Shown: piece by piece, positions 28,401 to 33,300 of the stretch | How positions within the stretch are numbered: the stretch's first letter is position 1 | Layout of the letters: every line of letters begins with the position of its first letter | Made by a program: the position numbers and the translations under genes | The notes under the pieces: model-generated | Told to the model about the DNA's origin: nothing | Database searches by the model: none | What the model saw: only the letters and a program-made list of their open reading frames with translations | Origin: Actinospineispora spinosispora DSM 44797 | GTDB lineage: Bacteria; Actinomycetota; Actinomycetes; Mycobacteriales; Pseudonocardiaceae | Length of the DNA stretch: 64,000 bases | Reading direction: 5' to 3' | Assembly (NCBI RefSeq): GCF_000429025.1 | Contig: NZ_AUBB01000020.1 | Span: forward strand, 124,001-188,000

Positions 28401-30330
28401 CCCGGTCGAACCCCGGTGCACCCTCGGTCCCGGCCAGCACCTCCGCCAACGACCAGTCCACGAACGGCGCCAACGCCTGCCCGCACTCGGCCAAGCGGGC
28501 CGCGAACACCGGGCTGGCTTCAGCCAGTTCTCGCCCCATGCCGACCCACTGCGAACCCTGCCCGGGGAAGACAAACACCACCCGGGCCGGCCCACCACCG
28601 GCCGGTACCACCCCGGTGACCGTCCCCGGCGCCGGCTGGCCACTGGCGAGCGCAGCCAGCCCGGACACGAGCTCACCCCGGTCCGCGCCCAGCACCACGG
28701 CACGGTGTTCGAACATCGAGCGGGTGCTGATCAGCGACCAGGCGAGCTCGGCGACGTCCAGCTCGGGGCGGGTGCCCACGAACTCGCCCAGCCGACCGGC
28801 CTGCGCGGCCAGCCCGGCCGCGCTCCGGGCCGACACCAGCCACGCCGGTACCGTTCCGGTCAGCACCGGCAGACAGGCAGCCTGCTCGTCCCGGTCGGTG
28901 CCTTCCGCCGCCGCATCGTCGGGGTCGGAGTCCGCATCGGCTGCGTCGGACGCCGGCGGGGCCTCCTCGAGAATGGCGTGCACGTTGGTGCCGCTGACCC
29001 CGAACGCCGACACCCCGGCGCGGCGGGGACGGCCGTTGGCCGGCCACGGCGTGGGCTCGGTCAGCAACCGGACGTCGCCGGCGGACCAGTCCACGTGCGG
29101 GCTGGGCTCCTCGGCGTGCAGGGTGCGCGGCAGCTGCTCATGACCGAGCGCGAGCACCATCTTGATGATCCCGGCCACCCCGGCCGCGGTCTGGGTGTGC
29201 CCGATGTTCGACTTCACCGACCCCAACCACAGCGGCTGACCCTCAGCGCGGTCCTGCCCATAGGTCGCCAACAACGCCTGCGCCTCGATCGGGTCACCCA
29301 ACACCGTCCCCGTACCGTGCGCCTCCACCACATCGACCTGCTCCGCGCGCAACCCGGCATTCGCCAACGCGGACCGGATCACCCGTTGCTGCGACGGCCC
29401 GTTCGGCGCGGTCAACCCGTTGCTGGCGCCGTCCTGGTTCATCGCACTGCCCGCCACCACCGCCAGTACCCGGTGGCCGTTGCGGCGCGCATCGGACAGC
29501 CGCTCCAGCACCAGCATCCCGGCGCCCTCACCCCACCCGATGCCATCCGCGTCGGCCGCGAACGCCTTGCACCGCCCGTCGAACGCCAATCCCTGCTGGC
29601 GGGAGAACTCCGCGAACGCACCCGGCGTCGACATCACCGCCACGCCACCGGCCAGCGCCATCGAGCATTCCCGTGCCCGCAGCGCCTGGCACGCCAGATG
29701 GAGCGCGACGAGCGCCGACGAGCACGCCGTGTCGACGGTGACCGCCGGGCCCTCCAGCCCCAAGGTGTACGACACCCGACCGGAGATCACCGACGTCAGG
29801 CTGCCGATCATCAGATAGCCCTCGGTACCGGCCTCGTCCGACAGGCCGAACCCGTAGCCGCCGAAGCCGGCGCCGGCGAACACACCGGTCGCGGACCCCT
29901 TCAACGAAGCCGGACTGATACCAGCCCGCTCCACCGCCTCCCACGCCGTCTCCAACAACAACCGCTGCTGCGGATCCATCGTCAACGCCTCACGCGGACT
30001 GATCCCGAAAAACGCCGGATCGAACTCCGCCGCCTCGTAGATGAACCCACCCACCCGAGTCGTCGACGCCTCGGCATCCACGCCGGCGTACAGACCGTCC
30101 GAATCCCAGCCGCGGTCCGTAGGAAAAGCTGAAATGGCATCGGTCCCCGCCACCAACAGATCCCACAACTCCTCCGGCTCCCGCACACCACCCGGGAACC
30201 GACAACCCATCCCGACGATCGCGATCGGTTCACGGTCGCGGTCGCGGAGCCTCTTGCGGGTACGACGCAGTGTGGTGGTTACCTGCTTGAGGTACTCACG
30301 AACCTTGTCCTCGTTGTCAACCGCAGCCAT
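10486..30330 (-). CDS. Modular type I PKS gene 4 (6614 aa): three KS-AT-KR-ACP modules and one KS-AT-DH-KR-ACP module
   Basis: Starts MAAVDNEDKVREYLKQV, a coiled-coil docking segment, from the ATG at 30330. Active sites by residue: module 1 KS Cys203, AT Ser676, KR Tyr1381, ACP Ser1560; module 2 Cys1794, Ser2256, Tyr2963, Ser3133; module 3 Cys3365, Ser3831, Tyr4525, Ser4694; module 4 Cys4922, Ser5393, DH His5704 and Asp5874, KR Tyr6323, ACP Ser6494. The docking tail (about 6520-6614) ends DNIFDLLDSELAD. The first two modules continue the A2/A1 pair repeat of gene 3. The third has the only malonyl AT of the window. The fourth has a DH with intact motifs but a KR with Ala where the catalytic Ser is expected (residue 6310). 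The region of the docking tail is visibly less GC-rich than the rest. Stop TGA at 10486-10488. Confidence 0.97.
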   Translation of the reverse strand: MAAVDNEDKVREYLKQVTTTLRRTRKRLRDRDREPIAIVGMGCRFPGGVREPEELWDLLVAGTDAISAFPTDRGWDSDGLYAGVDAEASTTRVGGFIYEAAEFDPAFFGISPREALTMDPQQRLLLETAWEAVERAGISPASLKGSATGVFAGAGFGGYGFGLSDEAGTEGYLMIGSLTSVISGRVSYTLGLEGPAVTVDTACSSALVALHLACQALRARECSMALAGGVAVMSTPGAFAEFSRQQGLAFDGRCKAFAADADGIGWGEGAGMLVLERLSDARRNGHRVLAVVAGSAMNQDGASNGLTAPNGPSQQRVIRSALANAGLRAEQVDVVEAHGTGTVLGDPIEAQALLATYGQDRAEGQPLWLGSVKSNIGHTQTAAGVAGIIKMVLALGHEQLPRTLHAEEPSPHVDWSAGDVRLLTEPTPWPANGRPRRAGVSAFGVSGTNVHAILEEAPPASDAADADSDPDDAAAEGTDRDEQAACLPVLTGTVPAWLVSARSAAGLAAQAGRLGEFVGTRPELDVAELAWSLISTRSMFEHRAVVLGADRGELVSGLAALASGQPAPGTVTGVVPAGGGPARVVFVFPGQGSQWVGMGRELAEASPVFAARLAECGQALAPFVDWSLAEVLAGTEGAPGFDRVDVVQPALWAVMVSLAEVWRAAGVAPDAVLGHSQGEIAAAVVAGILSLEDAAKVVALRSQALTALSGQGGMLSVAEPVAEVRDRLTRVGSDAGQISVAAVNGPAATVLSGDPAALAAVLADCERDGVRARLLPVDYASHGPQVDQLRGELLGLLDGITPGNGRLPMVSAMTGEMLIGPELDAEYWYDSLRATVQFSRAVEVLGRGGHRVFVETSAHPVLTASIADTFEHADEAEAPSRTAPIVTGSLRRDDGGPARLLASFAEAHVRGVAVDWRAVVPAAPWVELPTYAFQRQRFWPKPVPAPAPVGAGPETAAESRFWTAVEAGDLDGLSRTLSVDGPTLGQLMPALASWRQRERDESLTADWRYRVSWVPVGDSASATLSGTWLVVVPAALSGGELVSACAQALRARGARVVLAEVPVGAGRLDMARTIGGLLDQTADDGSPDQPRVTGVLSLLGLDETPLTDLPVVPAGVAATVALLQALGEVGTTAPLWSLTRGAVATGNGDVLTSPVQAQVWGLGRTAGVEHPERWGGLVDLPEVLDERATARLAGVLADGGEDQVAIRTGGVLVRRLVRAVPRRTGDGRWTPRGTVLLTGASGAIGPDLAAWLADAGVEHAVLASRRGPETPGAAVLAALLAEAGSAVTMAACDVVDRDAVAGLLAWIPTIGPRLSTVIHAAVAVELMPVDQVDVGQLALALGAKVAGATHLDELTADLELDAFVLFSSISATWGVGEHGTYAAANAHLDALAESRRARGLPATSVAWGVWSSGGRFEESNAEPERALSLVPERLRRQGLRLLDPVRALGVLGQVLADDETVLSVADVDWPRFSAVFNAVRSWPLLREIPEARQLDAETAAPVVTSGETAALLERLAGVSGGQRERIVTELVSGHAAAVLGYASADDIDPASAFREMGFDSLTAVDLRGRLNQATGLRLPSTAVFDYPSPVALARQVLSELMGGQPSATAVSRVTPVSATDPVVLVGMGCRFPGGVDGPEAFWRLLSTGADAVGGFPSDRGWDLAGLLDAVPGQALASVTSEGGFVSGAADFDPAFFRISPREAMAMDPQQRLLLETSWEALERAGLDPLSLRGSLTGVFAGAAASGYAGQTGYGADLDGAEGHLITGNVTSVISGRISYTLGLEGPAVTVDTACSSALVSLHLAAQALRGGECDLALAGGVMVIADPAEFIGFSQQGALALDGRCKAFSADADGMGLAEGAGMVVLERLSDARRNGHPVLAVVAGSAVNQDGASNGLSAPNGPSQQRVIRSALASAGLEPADVDAVEAHGTGTRLGDPIEAQALLATYGQDRAEGRPLRLGSVKSNIGHAQQAAGVAGVIKMVLALRHGLLPATLHAGTASPQVDWSAGDVELLTEPVAWSANGRPRRAGVSAFGISGTNAHVILEEPPADLDRAGETEPDADASTGGAPSLLTGGTTAWVVSSQTAAGLVDQARRLAEYLAAHPELDPVDVGWSLTTTRSVFEHRGVVTGGDRDELVAGLGALATNVPAPGVVTGEAAGTGPVVFVFPGQGSQWLGMGRELAASSPVFAARLAQCGRALAPFVDWSLGDVLAGRESAPEFDRVDVVQPALWAVMVSLAEVWRAAGVVPDAVLGHSQGEIAAAVVAGILSLEDAAKVVALRSQALTALSGRGGMLSIAEPAEAVTARIAPWADRISVAAVNGPSATVVSGDPDALALLLADCERGDVRARLLPVDYASHGPQVDGIRDEVLDRLGTITPRAGDIGMVSAMTGEFLAGPELDAEYWYASLRASVRFAEAVEVLGRARYDVFVEASAHPVLTAAITDTLEDLRHRRETEEGPGSAREPVVVGTLRRDDGGPDRLLTSLAQAHSHGVPIDWASVLPGGNRVDLPTYVFQRQRYWPTTAPAAKGTADAIPAADGEFWAAVEGGDLESLSRTLAVDAPRLREVLPALAAWRKRERGESTVADWRYRITWAPVTVPGGAILSGTWLVVVPSADAGTGRAEEWVAALAERGARVVLTEVAEGEVDRRALAGRVSATVRRAAENDGSDSAAVVTGVVSLLALDESPLADRPVVPAGLAATMGLVQALGDAGIEAPLWVLTSGALAAGAGEVPTAPVQAQTWAFGRVAALEHPGRWGGLIDLPPRWDERSAGRLVAVLAGCGEDQVAIRAGGVLGRRLVRAPWPRPGTRWCPGGSVLVTGGTGGVGGHVARWLAGRGAARLVLSSRSGPAAAGVAAMAAELATGGTAVAVVAGDVGERAEVTGLVHWIDATGPRLSSVLHAAGAGLGGPIEGMVVSELADVSQAKAGGAAYLDEATAAHDLDAFVVFSSGAATWGSGQLAGYAAANAALDALVEDRRARELAGTSVAWGLWGGGGMGEGPAGAALQRLGVREMDPQPAITALAGALDAGEALVAVSDIDWTRFAPVFTVQRPSPLLADLPDAQRALRDAETAGDSAREAGTALAQRLRGLNLGEQDRILTDLVRSEAAAALGHPSSTAVPAGRAFKDLGFDSLTAVDLRTRLNTATGLKLPATLVFDHPTATEVVRFLRTELLGALSGPAPTEHVPSATADLDEPIAIIGIGCRYPGGAVTPELFWDLLATGTDAIAAFPGDRGWDADRVYGAAPGAGTSTTREGGFVYDASGFDAGFFGISPREALAMDPQQRLLLETTWEALERAGIDPLALRGSQTGVFAGATYSAYGIGLAEHAGSDGYLLTGNATSVISGRVSYALGLEGPAVTVDTACSSSLVALHLAGQALRGGECSLALASGVTVMATPGAFAEFARQQGLAGNGRCKSFGADADGTGWGEGAGVLVLERLSDARRNGHQVLAVLRGSAVNQDGASNGLTAPNGPSQQRVIRAALASAGLTAADVDAVEAHGTGTVLGDPIEAQALLATYGQQRPADRPLWLGSVKSNIGHAQAAAGVAGVIKMVLAMRHDTLPVTLFADEPSPHVDWSAGDVRLLTEPVAWQANGHPRRAGVSAFGVSGTNAHVIVEEAPTGADGDPEDEATPSRTLAVLEPAPAAWLVSGRSAAGLAAQAGRLTTHLAAHPDLDPVDVGWSLARTRSTLEHRAVITGELDPGLASVASGTQVAGVIRGEVPAGGAGRVGFLFAGQGAQRAGMGRELHAASPVFAEAFDQACALLEAELGVPLRDVVLGAPGDDSESGTENLDARATQTLYAQAGLFAVEVGLVALLEAAGIVPDVVAGHSVGEIAAAHAAGVLTLAQACQLVAARARLMQALPEGGAMAAIAATEAEVLATLDDAPEVSVAAVNGPSAIVISGDAGQVDAVAALWRERGRRVRRLRVSHAFHSARMDPVLDELGAVAAGLDHARPSVAWVAALTGALVTQPEAGYWVEQARRPVRFADAVTAMAGQEVSVFLEIGPDGTLSAMGSAALPEGDTEAGGRAAFVPMLRANTDAATAVLSALARAHVRGVTVDWSAILPAGRQVELPTYAFQHHHYWPEPAPVATGVEDGAGTEGEARFWAAVEHGDLAGLAGALDVDGERPFREVLPVLASWHQRDRAGSRTAGWRYRVSWSPLPDPAPATLTGTWLMVQPPHAGTSPLSQACAEALTGAGARVVLVETAAGEVGRESLATRIRASVTETDGDPVAGVLTLLATDETPLPDSPAVATGLAGTLGLVQALADLGIHAPVWAATSGAVAAGSGDTLTSPAQAQAWGLGLIVGLEHPDHWGGLVDLPPVLDQRASARLVAILAGSAGPGEDQLAIRGGALLGRRLLHAPTPASAGEWTSSGTALVTGGTGAIGGRVARWLGERGVPRVVLVSRSGVRAAGLAERAARLAVDGAAVAVVACDTADREQLGALLDWIDRSGAPLRAVFHASGVAQAAMVLDTTVDELATAAAAKTAGAAHLDMLTADRELDAFVVFSSGAAIWGSRMQAAYAAANAYLDALAANRLARGLPATSVSWGLWGGGGMGDGEGGAQLQRLGLRDMDPELAVGALATVLDRGEGLVTVADVDWASFAPVFTLHRPSALIGDLPSVRAALSDPDPAGAAEGAATELGQRLRDLDRAEQERILTDLVRAEAALVLGHPTADAVEAGRAFKDVGFDSLTAVELRNRLTAATDLKLPATLVFDYPTPTALAEHLRVGLVGERPVAEVAVRATTSEEPIAIVGMSCRLPGGSGTLENFWDLLVTGTDAVSAFPVDRGWEAFGPVDEIGGAFAPVGGFVYGAGDFDAAFFGISPREALAMDPQQRVLLEVAWEALEQAGIDPGSLRGTPAGVFVGAWSSGYGISLQPSADAEGTEGYFLTGSATSVISGRVAYTLGLEGPAVTVDTACSSSLVALHLACQSLRSGESSLALAGGVTVMATPGAFAEFAVQQGLAGDGRCKSFGAEADGTGWGEGVGMLVVERLADAQRNGHRVLAVVKGSAVNQDGTSNGLTAPNGPSQQRVIRAALADAGLAATEVDAVEAHGTGTVLGDPIEAQALLATYGQDRAEDRPLWLGSVKSNIGHTQAAAGVAGIIKMVLAMRHEVLPATLHAEQPSPHVDWDSGEVRLLSKPMPWPTNGRPRRAGVSSFGVSGTNAHIILEEPSAAEPSVDEAGSGTGQGGSGDVRPVLTEAPTAWLVSGTTATGLAQQADRLAEYWLARPAREPGVVTDFAWSLATTRASFEHRAVVIGGVTGAGPEDLVAGLRAVATGQPAPGVVTGAASPGDRRTVLVFPGQGSQWVGMGRELAATSPVFADRLAECAQALSAHVDWSLDEVLAGTDGAPGLDRVDVVQPVLWAIMVSLAGVWEAAGVTPDAVVGHSQGEIAAACVAGILSLDDAAKVVALRSRALTALAGRGGMLSVAASADAVEARLAAWAGRLTLAAVNGPDATVVSGEPEALQQLAAECERDGVRARILPVDYASHGPQVDAIRDDVRTALAGISPGPARVPMMSAMTGEFLDGALAGADYWYDSLRSPVRFSSAIEALGTAGYRVFVESSPHPVLVAAITDTVERAGNGTSGRVPVVAGTLRRDDGGPARILSSLAELHVHGQRVDWSAVLPAGQRVDLPTYAFEHRRYWSRMSPPGAGDVRSAGLGALGHPLLGAAVELAGGDGVVLTGLVSLRTQPWLGDHAVGGTPILPGTAFVEFAVRAGHEVGCSRVAELTLAAPLVLTATGEVQVQVTVGSPDPDGQRSVEIYSRTAEADGDPWVQHATGRLAPDQPADLDEPADFLVWPPDDAESVDVSNLYELQAGGGYGYGPVFQGLRAAWRRGDQVFAEVALPSDHAATSDAGRFGIHPALLDASLHAAGLLTDLDPSADEPGGVRLPFAWTGVSVRAAGAATLRVRLSRDGAGNLVVDATDPTGSPVVSVESLALRPIAPGALRDAGGGPRDALFGVEWLPVAGPSEPPTDRWALIGPDLFGVAAPDSSFGAAVAAYPDLVALTEAVEAGQPVPDLVLVEITGVPVDGPLPYPSVAERSRLIAGRTLRLVQDWFTVAALSGARLVIVTRGAVAARPGEPVTDLASASVWGLVRSAQSEEPDRLVLVDLPADEGAPAIGHLASAVASDEPELAIRCDVAHGRRLTRPVPQPDRAADDPPRANRPAGTVLVTGGTGMLGALVARHLAETGRAGRLTLVSRSGPVAEGAVLLAADCARAGADVRITAADAADRPALAEVLTRCGAPLTSVVHTAGVLDDGVIASLTTDRIDAVMRPKADAAWNLHELTRDLELDSFVLFSAGAATFGAPGQGNYAAGNAFLDSLAAHRRADGLPAVSLAWGLWAGASAMTGHLSAEDRRRARSGVMAEITAADGMAMLDLALSRDEALLVPARLNVAALRAQVARGDRLAAVWRGLAGDPPRSASAAAGSDAARLLRQQLNTVAESDRDRILMNLVRTHAAAVLGHSSLDAVGPGRAFKELGFDSLTALELRNRLNTATGLKLPATLAFDYPTPAVLVEFLTRETGYEKADSGTAALDEFGKLEKLVREIGPGDSARTVLAARARALLLTLETDHGTTAGDEADSDLDAATADNIFDLLDSELAD
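10730..16080 (-). other. PKS module m11: KS-AT(methylmalonyl)-DH-KR(B1 fingerprint, catalytic Ser missing)-ACP
   Basis: KS Cys codon 15565-15567. AT GHSQGE near 14142-14160, YASH near 13841-13858. DH: HAVGGTPILP (His codon 13219-13221) and HPALLDASLH (Asp codon 12709-12711), both complete. KR: TGGTGMLG near 11767-11795, HTAGVLDDGVI (LDD at about 11530-11541), Tyr codon 11362-11364 in GQGNYAAGN. Thirteen residues before Tyr, where the catalytic Ser is expected, the codon at 11401-11403 reads Ala (FSAGAATFG against FSSASATFG in m2). ACP GFDSLTALEL, Ser at 10849-10851. If the KR works, the module gives a methyl-branched trans alkene; if not, a beta-keto unit. Confidence 0.88.
16140..20755 (-). 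other. PKS module m10: KS-AT(malonyl)-KR(A1)-ACP
   Basis: KS begins with an unusual IGIGCRYPGG; Cys codon 20236-20238. The AT differs from all others here: FLFAGQGAQRAGMG, TLYAQAGLFAVEV, GHSVGE at about 18829-18846 and SHAFHS with HAFH at 18532-18543. These are the malonyl-CoA signatures, so this unit should carry no methyl branch. KR: TGGTGAIG near 17168-17195, Tyr codon 16756-16758 in WGSRMQAAY, Trp at minus 8 and Gln at minus 3, A1. ACP GFDSLTAVEL, Ser at 16249-16251. Confidence 0.92.
20800..25485 (-). other. PKS module m9: KS-AT(methylmalonyl)-KR(A1)-ACP
   Basis: KS has FFRISPREA and FSQQGALA; Cys codon 24949-24951. AT GHSQGE near 23554-23572, YASH near 23250-23270. KR: TGGTGGVG near 21850-21878, Tyr codon 21442-21444 in WGSGQLAGY, Trp at minus 8, Leu at minus 3, A1. 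ACP GFDSLTAVDL, Ser at 20932-20934. Third member of the m5/m7/m9 family. Confidence 0.9.
25915..26180 (-). repeat. KR C-terminal tract of m8, near-identical to m6
   Basis: Aligns without gaps to 35633-35898 (offset 9718), with roughly ten differences by eye. It covers the end of the A2-type KR (GLPATSVAWGVWSSGGRFEE) through the KR-ACP linker. Confidence 0.8.
29898..30229 (-). repeat. KS 5'-end tract of m8, near-identical to m6
   Basis: This stretch aligns without gaps to 39562-39893 (offset 9664) in the same frame. I counted about 17 differences over 332 bp by eye, with the first 100 bp or so identical. It encodes the start of the KS, right after the docking segment in m8 and after an ACP-KS linker in m6. 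Confidence 0.85.
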
Positions 30331-30339
30331 GTTCAACTA

Positions 30340-30344
30340 CCCCT
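30340..30344 (-). promoter_or_regulatory. Shine-Dalgarno that sets the start of PKS gene 4
   Basis: AGGGG lies 9 nt before the ATG at 30328-30330. An in-frame TTG at 30334-30336 would add two residues but would sit only 3 nt from the same AGGGG, so the ATG is preferred. The gap to the TAG of gene 3 is 28 nt. Confidence 0.75.
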
Positions 30345-30358
30345 AAGAGGTCTTGTGA

Positions 30359-33300
30359 CTAATCGAAATCGGCGGCGCGAAGTTCTTTTTCGACGAAGTC
30401 GAACATCTCGTCGTCGGTTGCCGACTCGAGCTCGTGATCTGTTTCCGGGTCGTCGCCGTTCAGGTGCGCACGCAGTTCCTGGCCGATCGATTCGAGCCGG
30501 GACGTGATGTCGAACCGTTCTTCGCTGTTCCAGGTGCTCCTGGAGAGGACGGCTTGCAGTTTCTTGAGCTCCGCCACGGCGATGGCGTAGTCGGTCTGTT
30601 CGTTGCCGGCCGTCGCCCGGATGTGGTCGGCCAGTGCGGCGGGTGTCGGGTAGTCGAAGACGAGCGTGGCCGGCAGCCTGAGCCCGGTTGCGGCGTTCAG
30701 CCGGCTGCGCAGGTCGACGGCGGTGATCGAGTCGAATCCGAGGTCCTTGAACGGCCGGTCCGCCGGTACCGCGTCGGCTGATCCGTAGCCGAGCACGGCG
30801 CCTGCCTCGGTCCGGACGAGGTCGGTGAGGACCCGGTCCTGCTCTGCGCGGCCGAGTCCCGCCAGCCGTTGGGTCAGGACCGCTCCGTCCGGCTCGGCGT
30901 TGTCGGCGTCGGGGGTGTCGATCTCGCCGAGGGCTCGTTGGGCTTCGTCGAGGTCGGCCAGCAGCGGGCTGGGTCGCTGGACGGTGAAGATCGGCGCGAA
31001 CCGGGCCCAGTCGATGTCCGACACCGCGACCAGGTCCTCGCCGGCGTCCAACACGCCGGCGAGCGCCGCGACCGCCGGCTCCGGGTCCATCTCCCGTAGG
31101 CCGAGACGCTGCAACGTCTCGCCGGCCAGGCCCTCGCCCATGCCGCCGCCGCCCCACAGACCCCAGGCCACCGAGGTGCCGGCCAGGCCCCGCGCCCGGC
31201 GATCCTCGACGAGGGCGTCCAGTGCCGCGTTGGCGGCCGCGTAGCCGGACAGCTGGGTGCTGCCCCAGGCGGCCGCGCCGGAGGAGAACGCCACGAAGGC
31301 GTCGAGCGCCAGGTCTGCGGTGACCTCGTCCAGGTAATGGGCACCGCCGACCTTGGCCTGCATCACCTCGACGAGGTCGGCCGGACTCATCCCGTCGATC
31401 GCTCCGCCCAGCCCGGCGCCAGCGGCGTGCATCACCGAACTCAGTCCGGGGCCGGTGGTGCCGATCCAGCGCACCAGAGCGGCGACCTCCTCCCGGCGCC
31501 CGATGTCGCCGGCGAGCACAGCCACCGTCGTCCCTGCCCCGGCCAGTTCGGCCGCCAGGGTGGCGACCCCGGGCGCGGCCGGACCGGAGCGACTCGACAG
31601 CACCAGCCGGGACACCTCCCGCCGGGTCAACCAGCGGGCCACATGCCCACCCACTCCGCCCGTTCCGCCGGTGACCAGCACACTGCCGCCGGGTTTCCAG
31701 CCCTTGCCTGCCACTCTCGGGGCCCGCACCAGCCGCCGTCCCAGTGCTCCACCGGAACGCACGGCCACCTGGTCCTCACCCCGGCCGGCCAGTACCGAGG
31801 TCAACCGATCAGCTGTGCGCGCGTCCCACACCGGGGGCAGGTCGATCAGGCCACCCCATCGGTCCGGGTGTTCCAGAGCGGCGACCCGGCCGAACGCCCA
31901 GGTCTGCGCGGGCAGCGGGCTGACCGGCACCTCACCGGCGACGGCCGCGACCGCTCCCGAGGTCAGCACCCACAACGGCGCGGAGATCTCCGCGTCGCCC
32001 AGCGCCTGAACCAGTCCCATGGTGGCGACCAGCCCCGTCGCCAGCACCGGCGACCCTTCGGCGAGCGACTCGTCGAGTGCCAGCAGCGACACGATGCCCG
32101 AGGGTCTGTCACCGCACTCACCGGCCGCTGCCGTGAGGCGACGGCGCAGCGACTGCCTGTCGTACTCTCCCGGCCCGATCTCGACGAGCCACACCCGCGC
32201 GCCCCGGTCGGTCAGTGCCTCGACGCAGTCGTCGACCGGCGAGTGGTCCGCCGCTCCCGCCGGCACCACCACCAGCCAGCCACCCGACAGTGCGGCCGCG
32301 GCGAGCGGAGGGAGCGACCGCCAGGTGATGCGGTAGCGCCAATCATCCACGGTGGACGCGCCGCTCTCCCGCCGCCGCCATGCCGCGAGCGCAGGGAGCA
32401 CCTCGTGCAGGTGCCGCTCGTCGACGTCGAGGGTATGGGACAGGCCGGCCAGGTCGCCGTCCTGCACCGCGGCCCAGAATCCGCGCTCGGCGGCCGGCAC
32501 GGTGGTGGCCGCTGCGCCGGTCGGTTGGGGCCAGTACCGCTCACGTTGGAAGGCGTAGGTCGGCAGCTCGATCCGCCGGCCGGCCGGTAGGACCGAGGAC
32601 CAGTCAACGGCGACACCGTGGGCGTGTGCCTCGGCCAGTGAGGCGAGCACCCGCGCGGGCCCGCCGTCGTCGCGGCGCAGAGTTCCGGTGACGACGGGTT
32701 CCCGCGCCGCTCCCCCGGACTCCTGCCGCCGGCGTTCCAGGGTGTCGGTGATCGCGCCGGTCAGCACGGGGTGCGCGGAGGTCTCGATGTACACGCCGTA
32801 GCCATCCCGGCCCAGTACCTCGGTCGCTCGGGAGAACTGGACGGTCGCCCGCAGGCTGGCGTACCAGTACTCGGCGTCCAGTTCCGGGCCGCTCAGGTAC
32901 TCGCCGGTCATCGCGGAGACCATGGGGATCAGGGCGGGACGCGGCGTGACGGCGCCCAGCAGACGCAGTACGTCATCGCGGATGTCGTCGACCTGCGGGC
33001 CGTGCGAGGCGTAGTCCACCGGCAGCATCCGGGCGCGGACTCCGTCGTGCTCGCAGCCGGCCAGTACCTCCGCCAGTGCACCCGGGTCGCCCGAGACGAC
33101 GGTGGCGGCGGGGCCGTTGACCGCGGCGACCGCGACCTGGTCGGCCCAGGGGGCGATCCGGTCGGATACGGCGTCGACGGACTCCGCGACGGAGAGCATG
33201 CCGCCCCGCCCGGACAGCGCGGTCAGTGCCTGGCTGCGCAGCGCCACCACCTTCGCCGCGTCCTCCAGCGACAGGATCCCGGCCACCACGGCCGCCGCGA

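Larger units (their letters stand above)
25530..30230 (-). other. PKS module m8: KS-AT(methylmalonyl)-KR(A2)-ACP
   Basis: KS Cys codon 29722-29724 (DTACSSALVAL), with MNQDGASNG as in m6. AT GHSQGE near 28294-28312, YASH near 27983-28000. KR: TGASGAIG near 26600-26622, IHAAVAVEL, Tyr codon 26188-26190 in WGVGEHGTY: Trp at minus 8 and His at minus 3, A2. ACP GFDSLTAVDL, Ser at 25651-25653. Its KS start and its KR-to-ACP part are nearly identical in DNA to those of m6. Confidence 0.9.

Noticed and set aside
30334..30336. TTG as the start codon of gene 4
   Set aside because: It would be only 3 nt from the AGGGG ribosome site; the ATG two codons later has 9-nt spacing.
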